DNA from: Kiritimatiellia bacterium | GTDB lineage: Bacteria; Verrucomicrobiota; Kiritimatiellia; CAIVKH01 | NCBI GenBank assembly: GCA_027493775.1 | Contig: JAOSKE010000003.1 | Location: 1-64,000 of the forward strand | Direction of reading: 5' to 3' | Length of the DNA: 64,000 nucleotides | Position numbers and translations under genes: made by a program | Notes under the pieces: generated by a model | Database searches by the model: none | Told to the model about the DNA's origin: nothing | What the model saw: only the letters and a program-made list of their open reading frames with translations | In this document: positions 1 to 9,306 of the stretch, one piece after another | Position numbering within the stretch: the first letter of the stretch is position 1 | How the letters are laid out: each line of letters starts with the position of its first letter

Positions 1-30
1 CCAACAACAACGCAAATACCGATTTGCCCT

Positions 31-1692
31 TCACGAGTTCGCGCAATGCAACCACCATAACTCGCCATGCAACCACCCCCAACACAAGGCCCTTGCACAC
101 TTCTCGGCGGCAGTACCATTTGGCATCTGACGGCAACCTTCGTTGCAATCTTCAAACTCTTGTTCGCATTCTTCCAGCGTCACAAGACCCAGGGGATCGA
201 TCTGAGATATGGGATTATTGCTGAGCGCAACGTATGCTTCGCGTTTCGCATCAAACGACGACTGACTTGTGCTCTCTTCGGCACCATTTGCCGCGACTCT
301 GACATGGTCAGTCTTCCATTTAACTCCCAAATCAGTCAACTCGCGATCCCATACGTTGGCTCGTTGCAATGAACGGAGCCTTCGATGCTCCTTTGCAAAT
401 TGTTCAACAAACGAATCGCCAGTGAACGTCTTTGACTGGATTAGGGCAGTTTGGAATCCCTTTTCACCGATTGGATCCCTGCTCGTCCACCTCCCTAGCC
501 CCGGTGAGTAAAATCTGTAGCCGTAATAAACCAAATCTGTTTCATCATCGGCATACTTAGTGGAGAAGCGAAAAGGGTTCTGGCTGGCATATTCGCCTGA
601 CAAACGGATGATATTTCCGTAGGCGTCGTATTCGTAAATAGCGGACTGATCGCCGTCGAGGGAGTCTACCAGCGCGGTCAAGTTCCCATTCCCGTCGTAG
701 GCCGCGTAATAAACAGAATCATCTGCAATATCCACGATAGCCAGAAGCCCGCCGACACCGCCGGCCCCTTGCAAGGATTGCGATAGGTCCAAGCCCCAGA
801 TATAAGAGCGTACGGGCGTGTTGCCTCCATCCAGTTCCCGCACGAGGTTCCACCCGTCATAGACAAAGCGCCATTCCTTCTCCAACTCCCAATCCCCCTC
901 CTCGTCACGGTATACCTTTTTACTGATGCGGCGACTTTCTCCGTCATACGTAAATTCAAGTTTTTTCATGGTTATAATGCCTGTCAGGTTGGTGTGCGTC
1001 TCCATCGCAATCAGCCGGTTTTCTCCGTCCCATGTATAGAGCCAGCGTCCATCTTCTAGAAGGTTTCCGTCGTCGTCATAAATGAATACTTCCGGTGTTT
1101 GTGCCAAAAAAACATGGCCCGTCTCGACTCTGACCACATCCTCTCCTTCGGGACCGGCTCCCGCCCGCAGACCCATGACATTAATCAAAGGATACACGGC
1201 AGCTTCATCGTTGTCCACGACCAGAGCTTCATGAAAATACTCCTCCTGCCGGGAGGCAGGTTGTTCGTTGACCAAGACCATTGCATTGGTGTGAGCGCTG
1301 CCCAGCACATGAATACTTCCGGGTAACGTCCGGTTGCTGTATTGATTCAGTTCATTGGCGTTGTAGAGGGAGGATTGTCCGTCCCGGGTCGAAACGGTAC
1401 GATTGCCGATAGCATCATAGACGTACGCAAAATCCTGTCCATAAACCATGGCGTTGTCTGGCCAACGTCGGACGGCATTGGTCAGTTCGCTTCGGCTGTT
1501 GTAGTCATACGACCAGTAATCTCCGGCAAGATGTTGAACATTGGTCCTGCGATCAAGGGCGTCGTACCCGTAACGGTATCGACTGAACGCAATGCTTTCT
1601 CCATCACGGTTTTCTATTTCGGTCAGTCGGTTCAACACGTCATACTCCCTAAGCGTCGTCATGACATTACTTTGCCCGTATTGAGCAACCAA
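31..1692 (-). CDS. RHS/YD-repeat exported protein, C-terminal segment (frameshifted gene)
   Basis: This is the last segment of one large RHS protein whose 5' end lies at 5651. It carries YD-type repeats such as YEYDAYGNI and the RHS core end (GLGRWTSRDPIGE, then NPISQIDPLGL). Between those two core motifs lie about 75 residues that are normally only a short linker. After DPLGL comes a short tail of about 50 residues with seven Cys (C..C..C..C..C..C..C), ending at base 31. The true frame continues upstream of the first Met to about 1816, where a G5 run separates it from the previous segment (reading NYSIAYAHDSVGRL in this frame). RHS shells enclose or anchor C-terminal tips. Whether this Cys-rich tail is a toxin is not known. 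Confidence 0.8.
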   Translation of the reverse strand: MVAQYGQSNVMTTLREYDVLNRLTEIENRDGESIAFSRYRYGYDALDRRTNVQHLAGDYWSYDYNSRSELTNAVRRWPDNAMVYGQDFAYVYDAIGNRTVSTRDGQSSLYNANELNQYSNRTLPGSIHVLGSAHTNAMVLVNEQPASRQEEYFHEALVVDNDEAAVYPLINVMGLRAGAGPEGEDVVRVETGHVFLAQTPEVFIYDDDGNLLEDGRWLYTWDGENRLIAMETHTNLTGIITMKKLEFTYDGESRRISKKVYRDEEGDWELEKEWRFVYDGWNLVRELDGGNTPVRSYIWGLDLSQSLQGAGGVGGLLAIVDIADDSVYYAAYDGNGNLTALVDSLDGDQSAIYEYDAYGNIIRLSGEYASQNPFRFSTKYADDETDLVYYGYRFYSPGLGRWTSRDPIGEKGFQTALIQSKTFTGDSFVEQFAKEHRRLRSLQRANVWDRELTDLGVKWKTDHVRVAANGAEESTSQSSFDAKREAYVALSNNPISQIDPLGLVTLEECEQEFEDCNEGCRQMPNGTAAEKCARALCWGWLHGELWWLHCANS

Positions 1693-1700
1693 CGATGCGA

Positions 1701-2708
1701 TCAGGTCGGCGTCAGCGCTATAGGTGTAGACAAAATGTGACGTTGCAACACCAACAATGGAGGTGATGGCCGCAAGTCGTCCAACGGAATCGTGCGCGTA
1801 AGCAATGGAATAGTTGCCCCCGCAACTTCAAACGATTGGATGCGCCCCATCCCGTCCAGACCTCGGACCAACGTGTTGGTGTACAAACCGGCAATGGCTT
1901 CATGAGAAAGTTCCAGGGTGGAGTGATAGCTGAATGTGCGCTGCCCCAGAGCATCGGACATCGCCTTTTTACGTCCAATCCGATCATACGCGATGGCAAC
2001 CGATGGCGTACCGTCGGAGTAGGTGATATTCGTCATATTTCCGGCGCTGTCATAGGCGTAAGAACTGGTAATACCCCGGGCCCATTGTCGTTCGGCCAGC
2101 AAACCATCCGGCGTGTAGGAATACACCGGGCCTTTACCATCGGCATAATGCTTGTTGGTCAACAAGCCGGAGGCGGCATCGTAATGCCATATCGTGGCGT
2201 CACCCGGCCCGTTCGTGCCACGAAAGGTCGTCATGGCCAGCAAGCGACCTTCGGGATCATATTGATAGTTTATCGGATAGACGGCCGTTCCCCATGTGCT
2301 GGTAACATTGCCAAAAGCGTTATAGGCGAAGTAGACGGTTCCGTTCTGGGCATTGGTTTCGGCGATTCGGTGGCCGGTGAAGAGGTCGTAACCAAACGTG
2401 GTGCGGTTCGAGGCCGCGTTGATTACCTGCACGACTTGTCCAATGACGTTGTATTCGATGAGTTGAGAACCCCCGTTAGAGGCAGTTGTTTGTTCGAGGC
2501 GGCCTAAGGCATCGTAAGCATTGCTTTGCGTCAAACCGGTCTTGGTTGTCTGCGATATGAGCCGTCCATCGACGAAAATCTGCGCTTCATTGATCTGGCT
2601 GTCCGGATAATTCACAGTGACAATTTCCTGTTGATTGGTACGAACAATAATTCGATAGGTTCTTGTCGTTTGACCATGAAGGTCGATGGCATATTGGTCT
2701 TCAGCCAA
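1701..2708 (-). CDS. RHS/YD-repeat protein, third segment
   Basis: Internal part of the same RHS gene. It consists almost entirely of YD repeats (EYNVIGQVV, YAYDSAGNMTNI, AYDRIGRKKAM). It has no start context of its own. At its 5' end it joins the segment above through the dinucleotide run near 2705: the upstream frame reads VFWDGQNN and this frame reads LAEDQYAIDLHG. At its 3' end it leaves frame in the G5 run near 1816-1820. I read this as a sequencing or assembly indel, not a separate gene. Confidence 0.75.
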   Translation of the reverse strand: MAEDQYAIDLHGQTTRTYRIIVRTNQQEIVTVNYPDSQINEAQIFVDGRLISQTTKTGLTQSNAYDALGRLEQTTASNGGSQLIEYNVIGQVVQVINAASNRTTFGYDLFTGHRIAETNAQNGTVYFAYNAFGNVTSTWGTAVYPINYQYDPEGRLLAMTTFRGTNGPGDATIWHYDAASGLLTNKHYADGKGPVYSYTPDGLLAERQWARGITSSYAYDSAGNMTNITYSDGTPSVAIAYDRIGRKKAMSDALGQRTFSYHSTLELSHEAIAGLYTNTLVRGLDGMGRIQSFEVAGATIPLLTRTIPLDDLRPSPPLLVLQRHILSTPIALTPT

Positions 2709-3160
2709 TTGTTCTGACCATCCCAGAAGACGGCTTTTTGGATGGAATTGGTGAGGGGAATTCCGCTGTCGTCATCGGGGTATATTTTTGAGATCGACAC
2801 CCTGAAGACGTTACTACCATCAACTTCATAGATGGTTTCGGTCTCACTTACCCGGTCAATGCCATCTCGGTTGAGTACGGTATTGTTGTTCAGGTCCAGC
2901 CCGCTTGCCATTTGATTACCCAATTCGTCATATTCAAATAACGTATCGGCGCGGTGCGGATTAACCAGACGGATGAGTTGTCCTTTGGTATTGTATTCGT
3001 ATTCAATAGAAGAGGTCTGGGCTCCTCCAAAATCGGGACGTTCCACCTGGACAGTCTGCCCGAGTAGATCCGTTGTCGTTTTTTTCCCACATGGGGCTAT
3101 TGGTGGCTCCCTGCCAAACCAGCGTCCACTGATGACCATTTCCCTCCACCCCGTATTCAT
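2612..3160 (-). CDS. RHS/YD-repeat protein, second segment
   Basis: Short internal segment of the same RHS gene, with repeats such as IEYEYNTKGQLIRL and FEYDELGNQMASG. It connects to the N-terminal segment at an A7 run (about 3079-3086): adding one A gives WEKKTTTDLLGQTVQVE in frame. The first 25 or so residues before that point are out-of-frame shadow. Not an independent gene. Confidence 0.75.
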   Translation of the reverse strand: MNTGWREMVISGRWFGREPPIAPCGKKTTTDLLGQTVQVERPDFGGAQTSSIEYEYNTKGQLIRLVNPHRADTLFEYDELGNQMASGLDLNNNTVLNRDGIDRVSETETIYEVDGSNVFRVSISKIYPDDDSGIPLTNSIQKAVFWDGQNNWLKTNMPSTFMVKRQEPIELLFVPINRKLSL

Positions 3161-5651
3161 AAAATCGATGCGGAACTCCGGTTCCTGTAATGCTTTTTAC
3201 CTGCCCATCCACGTGATGCTCCGTGATTTCTGTAAATGAACCGGGAAGCGTCCGAGTCACCTGCAAACCTCCGTTTACATAGGATATTTCGGTTACCAAT
3301 TGTTGTTCATCCACCGATTTGACCAACCGGCCAGCGACATCATATTCGTTGGAACTGACCAAAGATAGAGAGTCGGCGCTTTGTGTTCTGGTCAATACCC
3401 GCCCCTCGGCATCGTACGTATAGGCTAAGTCAATACCGGTTCTTTCTTCCGATATTACCCGCTTGAGTTCATCGTATGAGTAAATGGTCAAAATACCCGT
3501 CCGATCTTCCTGCCATTCCTTCCCACAACAATTCGAATAGAAACTTTCCTCAAAGGTGCTGTTTGGGAAATAGCTTTTAGTGATGCGCCCGTAGTGGTCA
3601 TGCTCGTGAATCGTCCAGTCGATGCGCTCATAGCCCGAACCAGTATAAACCTGGATTTCCCGAACGACTTCCGCACCAGTGGGCCGTCGCACACTTATTT
3701 CACGAAGGGACTTTCCGGCGACGCCAGCAGGACCCTGTACTGTTCCGTGGGTAACTGTTTCACGGACGGCCTGACCGGTGCCGGGAGTGAATACATAATC
3801 TCCAGACGCGGCATTGGTGATTACGATAGCTCCGTATTCATAGGTATGTTCCGACCATCGGCCATCGGGGCGACTGGTCGATTTAAGTTTTTCGGATGAG
3901 GCATTGGTTGATTTCGGATAATATACATTGGTGGTGACCTGATTGTATGCATCGCCAGGCGAAGCGGATTGTGAAGCATACGCCTCGATGATTTCGATCC
4001 GTTCCCCGCTGGAATTGGTGGCGTAAGAATACGTTGTTTTACGGACCAGAATACCGTCAATGTATTCAACAGCCGTGCGCGGGCGGAAAAGCTCAATGCC
4101 CGTTGTGGCGTATTGATTCGAGATCGTTCGAACGGACGCGTCTTTCCATGTGCTGGATTGCACGACGATACGACCGACAGCATCATACTGCATGGTTTGT
4201 TCAAAACCACCCGGTCCCACGGATTTGATCAATCGTCCCGATAATGCGTCATATTGATTGGATGTCACTAATCCAGCTCCCAGAGGGTCCACAACCTGGC
4301 GAAGCAGCAGCTTGCCCATATTCGTGGTTGCATTGAACACTTGATCGACCTGATAAGCGATATTGGAGTTCGAATCCTGAATCGTCCTGCGCTCAAATCG
4401 GTTGGATGAAGGCCCCCAGACCTGAAGCGTCTCATGCCGCAATCCATTACCGGTAACCAGACTCCATTCGCTGGTCGATGTGTCGGGCTTATAAGTATAT
4501 ACCACGACGTTGGTGACAATGCCCCGAATGTCCTGGATGATGAGATTCTGAACATTCGTCGGATTCGATACTCCCGACCCGGTTGTGCCGATCTGGTAGA
4601 TCACCACGGGCTCGGCAGACGTAACCACATAGTAACCATCGGTTGTTGTTGAGCTGAACGCATTGGTGTAAAAGCTCATGGCATATGCGTTGGTTGCGGT
4701 TATCTGAATATCGACCAATCCTTCCGGATATTTAATCTGCCTGATGGTTTTGAACGAGTCGCGCAATACCTGAATATCGTGGCGTATGCTGTTATATTTC
4801 AGAAAATTGGGGTGCAGTATCTGCGGCGTCCACACATCCGATTTAAGTACGATGGCACCGGCGCTTTTTCCGTCCAGCCCGGATCCCAGACTGAAGGTAG
4901 AGTGAATCGAGCCAAGATTATGGTTCGAATCACCGAAGTTCTGGCAAGCGGCTCCGCACTGCCCGCCGCCAATCAACAGGCGTTTCTCTTTGAAATGGGC
5001 AGGATCGGAAACCAGATAAGTCCTGACTATGATTTCCCCATCTGTACAACCAGCTGTGACCAGTCCGGTGTCTTCATCAATCGTACACCCCAACGCGTCA
5101 CCGATAATTACCCACTTGTTGGTGCAGTCTGCTTCATAAGATCGGATATCCGCCGTTGATTCGCCAGATTCACCGAGAGGCAACGGATACTTTTCAAACG
5201 ATATATCCATTATAAAGCAATCGGAAAGTTCTGCTTCGTGATTCAAACATATATCTGCGCCACCGGAAACGGGGATATTCTGCCCAGGCCATGTTGTGCC
5301 ACCATCTTTAATAAGTATTTTGACCACTGTATCTTCAGGCGTTATAAATGCCTTGGCAATCTTTGTCCGGTCACCCTCCACGGTGCCATCAACGCCCTCC
5401 CACGTTGCCGTATAGGCCTCCTCCATGAAACCCTGTTCCTCAATGGTGACGGTTAGAATGATTGCAGCATTTGTCAAAAGTGTGAATTCACAGTATGCTT
5501 CCTGGTTCAAGCCGATATCGCTGTCTCCCTGCTGGCAGTTATTCCATGGCGAACATGACTTTGATACCAGGTCCTGCGCGGAAGCCGGGTTCGCGGGCAT
5601 AAATAGCAGCCCCACCAAAATCAGAAACATAGTGTGACATGCTTGTTTCAT
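3003..5651 (-). CDS. RHS/YD-repeat exported protein, N-terminal segment
   Basis: N-terminal part of the RHS protein. It starts with a clear Sec signal peptide (residues 1-25, hydrophobic MFLILVGLLFMPA core ending ASAQD). About 350 residues follow with many Cys and Thr/Asn, a likely folded prefix domain. YD repeats begin near residue 420 (SNQYDALSGRLIKSV, MQYDAVGRIVV). The whole gene would encode about 1870 residues. Its start lies 8 bases after the stop of the upstream beta-helix gene, so the two are probably co-transcribed and exported together. Continuous frame is lost in the A7 run near 3080. The style of the repeat core resembles RHS proteins of Verrucomicrobiota and Kiritimatiellota (inference). 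Confidence 0.85.
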   Translation of the reverse strand: MKQACHTMFLILVGLLFMPANPASAQDLVSKSCSPWNNCQQGDSDIGLNQEAYCEFTLLTNAAIILTVTIEEQGFMEEAYTATWEGVDGTVEGDRTKIAKAFITPEDTVVKILIKDGGTTWPGQNIPVSGGADICLNHEAELSDCFIMDISFEKYPLPLGESGESTADIRSYEADCTNKWVIIGDALGCTIDEDTGLVTAGCTDGEIIVRTYLVSDPAHFKEKRLLIGGGQCGAACQNFGDSNHNLGSIHSTFSLGSGLDGKSAGAIVLKSDVWTPQILHPNFLKYNSIRHDIQVLRDSFKTIRQIKYPEGLVDIQITATNAYAMSFYTNAFSSTTTDGYYVVTSAEPVVIYQIGTTGSGVSNPTNVQNLIIQDIRGIVTNVVVYTYKPDTSTSEWSLVTGNGLRHETLQVWGPSSNRFERRTIQDSNSNIAYQVDQVFNATTNMGKLLLRQVVDPLGAGLVTSNQYDALSGRLIKSVGPGGFEQTMQYDAVGRIVVQSSTWKDASVRTISNQYATTGIELFRPRTAVEYIDGILVRKTTYSYATNSSGERIEIIEAYASQSASPGDAYNQVTTNVYYPKSTNASSEKLKSTSRPDGRWSEHTYEYGAIVITNAASGDYVFTPGTGQAVRETVTHGTVQGPAGVAGKSLREISVRRPTGAEVVREIQVYTGSGYERIDWTIHEHDHYGRITKSYFPNSTFEESFYSNCCGKEWQEDRTGILTIYSYDELKRVISEERTGIDLAYTYDAEGRVLTRTQSADSLSLVSSNEYDVAGRLVKSVDEQQLVTEISYVNGGLQVTRTLPGSFTEITEHHVDGQVKSITGTGVPHRFYEYGVEGNGHQWTLVWQGATNSPMWEKNDNGSTRADCPGGTSRFWRSPDLFY

Positions 5652-5659
5652 TGGATCAT

Positions 5660-8608
5660 CTATTTAAGTGGGGTGTGGACTTGCAGCTTGAGAAATATAT
5701 TTGAATGATCATCAATAAACGGCTCGAGAGGATTTAGATTGTGCAGAACCTCCCAAGCATCTTTGAAGCCATCGCCGTCCGTATCGGGATTATTGGGGTC
5801 CGTTCCCGCCAGATATTCTTGCAGATTGGTCAGCCCATCACTGTCCGCATCTGCTGATGCAAGCGCATTGGTTGTGCCGCCAAAATGCGTCTTTTCCCAC
5901 CAATCAGGCATCCCATCCGCGTCTGTATCAACCCACTCATCAGCGCCCAGGTCGGCGTATTCTCCGCGGAGTTCGCCATCCATGTCGTAGAGCACGTCGC
6001 TGACGGCATAGTCAATAATCTCAACGCTTTGCACACCGTCCAGACGCCAGCCGTGAACGAGATTCGGATTGTTGGTATAAATACTCGTCCCTCCGGCATA
6101 TCCGCCTTCGACGCAAGAGGCGGCCACCAGCGGCGCGGGGGATTGCGGCAAGGTCAGGGGCGGTGTACCCGTATTCCAGAAAATCGATGATCTGATATCC
6201 ACTTCGCTAGGCGTACTGGAGAGTGAACCGGTGGCATCCACTCCACCACTATTGCCCGTCATCGTGCAGTGGCGCATGCGTAAGGACCCGCCGGCAGTGT
6301 AAATGGTGTTCCCTCCACCGCCATTACCGATAAAAACACAATTCACCAGAGTCAAAGCGCAGTCCGTCGCAAAAATCGCAGCGCCCACCGGCGTTATATC
6401 GTTTGAGCACCCATCGAAGAAGCAGTTGTTTACCGTCAGATGACTATTACCGACGCGAATTCCTCCTCCGGGATACGTCGTGTAGCTTACCCCGTTGCGC
6501 AGCACGAATCCGCTAATGGAAACGTTGTTGCCGAATACTGTAATGCAACGGCCCAACTCTTCGGCATCAATGATCACCGGATCGGTTTGGTCCATAGAAC
6601 CCACCAACACCATTTTATCGTAATTAACCTCAAAGACATATCCGGCGGAAGGGTATGTGTAGGTGCCGGATTCAAACTGAATGATGGTATAATCGTTTGT
6701 ATTTACGGAAACAGCGTATCCGATGGCGGCCGTGATGTTGGTTTCACCGGCGGAGATAACATAGTCCGGTTCCGGATAGTCGTCGGGATTGTGTGGATCG
6801 GTTCCACGTTGAATTTCGGCAATCAACGGAATGCCATCGCCATCCGCGTCCCACAGGATGTCGTCGTATTCAAGGGGATTCAGTCCATACAACAACTCTT
6901 CAGCGTTCGTAAATCCGTCTCCATCCGGATCGCCGGCCGGCCCGTTGTCGGGGTTCAGGCTGCCGTCATCCAGCGGGTCGAGTCCGTATAGCTCCTCCCA
7001 CTCATCCGGCAGTCCGTCTTTGTCTGAATCCGCCGGTTCGCCGGAACCCAAGCTCCGTACGGGAACTGTCCAGCCGAGTGTGTGGTTGTCGTTGGTCTGG
7101 CCCGCGCCGTTATAGAGCACGAGTCCCAGGTTACCAGCGTTCGTTTGAAGCTGCAGTGTGGTCTCCCACCGGTTACCCGAACTCCACACCTGCGCGAGTT
7201 GTTGATTCGTTACGCTCGATCCCTGATCAATCCGCACATAGTGCGGCGGGTTGTATATCGGGTCGTTGGTGCTGATCTGAAACGACAGTTTCACCCGACC
7301 GCCCTTGAACGGACGATCCGGAAACCACAGCAGCGGCAGCGCTTCGTGCCGGTTGGAATACGCGGGGTCTGTCCCGATTACCCATTCGAGGTAGTCCGTC
7401 AACGGAATGCCCGGCACCCCGTCGCCATCGTAGTTCCCGCTCCCGCCACCCGTCAGGTTGCCCCACCAGTACTCTTCCCAATCATCGGGCAGCAGGTCTT
7501 CATCCGTATCCGCGCCGCTGCCAAGCACAACGGCAACTTGCGGAACGCCGGTAGTCGGAACGTTGTGCCAGACACCGGCCCCGTCCTCAAGGGCTGCGGA
7601 ATAGTACGCCTGTGCGCCGGGCGGCATATCCCCGAGGTTCGCGTGCCACCAGTCGTTGCTTCCCCCGATGATCTGATTGAAGCTGAGCGCTTCATCAAGC
7701 CACGCATAGCCGTTGACGCTATAGCTTACGTAGCCGCCTACGGTGGCGTTGGTCGGCGAGGCTTCTATATCCACCCACAGGTCGTCGGCGGAATTCAACG
7801 CGCCGTTGGTGGGATAGTGCCGCAGATATCCAAGCCACTGTGCGACTTGTCCGGTGGCGATTGTTGCGGTGTAATTTGCGCCGCTGTTATTATCTACCGT
7901 CAAATCGCCGAAGCCGTCATACGCGCCGACGGCATATTCCAAGAGTGTCCCCACGCTGAACCGGCCCAGGTTCCGGTGCCACCCGTCGTTATTGCCCGCT
8001 GTTCCGGTGTATGAAAGCGGTGCTGCGTTCCAGTTCGTTCCGCCCAGATAGTTGTAGTACACCAACACATTGGTGGCCGCGCCGCGCGGCCACGTCTCGG
8101 TATCCACCCAAAGATCGTCTCCGGCTCTCAACGCGCCATTGGTCGGCCAGTGCCGCGTATTCCCGAGCCAGATCAGTGCAGCCGGTCCCGCCGGAAAGCT
8201 ATAGTTTGCTCCCCCGTTGTTGTCCCAGATGTTTACTCCCCAGTCGTCCCAGCCGTGAAAGTAGTATTCAACTGTGGCGTTCGTCGGATATGCGACATCG
8301 TGCTGAATATCCCACAGCGAGTTGCCGTCAACGTTTCCGGCGTAATTCATCCCATACGCATTCCAGCTTCCGCCATTGACCCGTATAACCACTTCTGCGT
8401 GAAGCCCCCAGTAATCGTCGTTCATCAGAACCTGGTGGGTGCCGGGATTCCCGCCGTTGTGTCGCGTGTACGATCCATAGACGCCCATCCACGAGGGGGC
8501 GGCAAGTGCGGACTGGAGAAGCAGGAACACAGTAATGGCGGCGCCGACCATTGCCGAAGCGGTCTGATGGCGGCATTCATTCGCTTGGATTGGAAATTCG
8601 CCTCTCAC
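5660..8608 (-). CDS. Exported multidomain protein: beta-sandwich repeats, Ca-binding type-3 repeats, beta-helix
   Basis: A 982-residue protein with a GTG start, chosen because GAGG lies about 8 bases upstream. The N-terminus has a basic stretch then a hydrophobic signal (AITVFLLLQSALA). Residues about 40-370 contain three or four repeats with a recurring 'W-L-G-x-x-R-H-x-P-T-N-G-A-L...DDLWVD' pattern, like small carbohydrate-binding beta-sandwich modules. Residues 390-620 have several thrombospondin type-3 or dockerin-like DxDxDG calcium sites (DSDKDGLPDEWEE, DPDGDGFTNAEE). Residues 640-880 form a right-handed parallel beta-helix (VFGNNVSISGFVLRNG and similar). Further DxDxDG repeats lie at the end (DTDADGMPDWWE). 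It probably acts at the cell surface or in the medium. No enzyme family is identified. It precedes the RHS gene by 8 bases. Confidence 0.75.
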   Translation of the reverse strand: MRGEFPIQANECRHQTASAMVGAAITVFLLLQSALAAPSWMGVYGSYTRHNGGNPGTHQVLMNDDYWGLHAEVVIRVNGGSWNAYGMNYAGNVDGNSLWDIQHDVAYPTNATVEYYFHGWDDWGVNIWDNNGGANYSFPAGPAALIWLGNTRHWPTNGALRAGDDLWVDTETWPRGAATNVLVYYNYLGGTNWNAAPLSYTGTAGNNDGWHRNLGRFSVGTLLEYAVGAYDGFGDLTVDNNSGANYTATIATGQVAQWLGYLRHYPTNGALNSADDLWVDIEASPTNATVGGYVSYSVNGYAWLDEALSFNQIIGGSNDWWHANLGDMPPGAQAYYSAALEDGAGVWHNVPTTGVPQVAVVLGSGADTDEDLLPDDWEEYWWGNLTGGGSGNYDGDGVPGIPLTDYLEWVIGTDPAYSNRHEALPLLWFPDRPFKGGRVKLSFQISTNDPIYNPPHYVRIDQGSSVTNQQLAQVWSSGNRWETTLQLQTNAGNLGLVLYNGAGQTNDNHTLGWTVPVRSLGSGEPADSDKDGLPDEWEELYGLDPLDDGSLNPDNGPAGDPDGDGFTNAEELLYGLNPLEYDDILWDADGDGIPLIAEIQRGTDPHNPDDYPEPDYVISAGETNITAAIGYAVSVNTNDYTIIQFESGTYTYPSAGYVFEVNYDKMVLVGSMDQTDPVIIDAEELGRCITVFGNNVSISGFVLRNGVSYTTYPGGGIRVGNSHLTVNNCFFDGCSNDITPVGAAIFATDCALTLVNCVFIGNGGGGNTIYTAGGSLRMRHCTMTGNSGGVDATGSLSSTPSEVDIRSSIFWNTGTPPLTLPQSPAPLVAASCVEGGYAGGTSIYTNNPNLVHGWRLDGVQSVEIIDYAVSDVLYDMDGELRGEYADLGADEWVDTDADGMPDWWEKTHFGGTTNALASADADSDGLTNLQEYLAGTDPNNPDTDGDGFKDAWEVLHNLNPLEPFIDDHSNIFLKLQVHTPLK

Positions 8609-8751
8609 GAATAGATCCTCGCCCTACCAACTGTGGGCTATATGGCGAATCGTCGCAAAAAAGTAAAGTTAAATTACAAAGTTTTTTTGTGACTAGTGGA
8701 AATAATGGATTTTGGGCAACACTGCGAACTCCCCCATATTCCCGCGAGGGG
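8609..8751. promoter_or_regulatory. AT-rich intergenic region upstream of the exported-protein pair
   Basis: Between the acetyltransferase stop (8752) and the GTG start at 8608 lies a 143-base spacer. Its middle (about 8655-8690) is strongly AT-rich, with two A/T runs, unlike its surroundings. It is the only place a promoter for the beta-helix/RHS pair could sit. I cannot pick out unambiguous -35/-10 boxes, and no stem with a T-run terminates the long upstream operon. Confidence 0.3.
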
Positions 8752-9306
8752 TCAGGAGGGTTTTGTTCGTTCGCGGATGACTTTTGCCGGAGAGCCGCCG
8801 ACTACGGTCCAGGGGGCAACGTCTTGGAAGAGGCTGGAGCGGGCGCCTGCTACTGCGCCGTCACCGATGGTCACGCCGGGGCCGACAAAAACATCAGCCG
8901 CAATCCACGCGCCTGCGCCAATCTGAATCGGCTTCGTAATCAATGGAAAATCAGATTGATCGGGATCGTGTGTGGCCGTACACAGGAAACTGTATTGGCT
9001 CACGATGCTGTTTGCGCCGATTTCTATGCGCGCGACGTTGTAGCAATCCACAAAATCGCCCAGCACACTGAAATCGCCCATAGCCAGATTCCACGGCGCC
9101 CAGATTCGCGCGGATGCGTACACGCGAACGCCGCGCCCCAATTTCGCACCGAACAGTTTCAGCCAAAAACAACGCCACCCGTGAAAGGGGCGCGGGGTCG
9201 GACGGAAAAACAGCGCATAAACAACGCCCCACAGGGCGCGGGCAATTCTGTTTCCGGCGCTTAATTCGCTTTTGAAGTTGGAAAGGTTTAACGCCTGTCC
9301 GCTCAT
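8752..9306 (-). CDS. WcaF-like hexapeptide-repeat O-acetyltransferase
   Basis: Left-handed beta-helix acetyltransferase of about 184 residues from the start MSGQALNL, which overlaps the upstream TE stop by 4 bases (ATGA). The hexapeptide repeat region runs from VARIEIGANSIV to VGPGVTIGDGAVAGARS, with the usual ATHDPD loop (His) and the family end motif VVGGSPAKVI. Members of this family transfer acetyl groups to sugars in colanic acid and other exopolysaccharides. Last gene of the 20-kb operon. It could decorate the polysaccharide or the product of the megasynthase. Confidence 0.85.
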   Translation of the reverse strand: MSGQALNLSNFKSELSAGNRIARALWGVVYALFFRPTPRPFHGWRCFWLKLFGAKLGRGVRVYASARIWAPWNLAMGDFSVLGDFVDCYNVARIEIGANSIVSQYSFLCTATHDPDQSDFPLITKPIQIGAGAWIAADVFVGPGVTIGDGAVAGARSSLFQDVAPWTVVGGSPAKVIRERTKPS

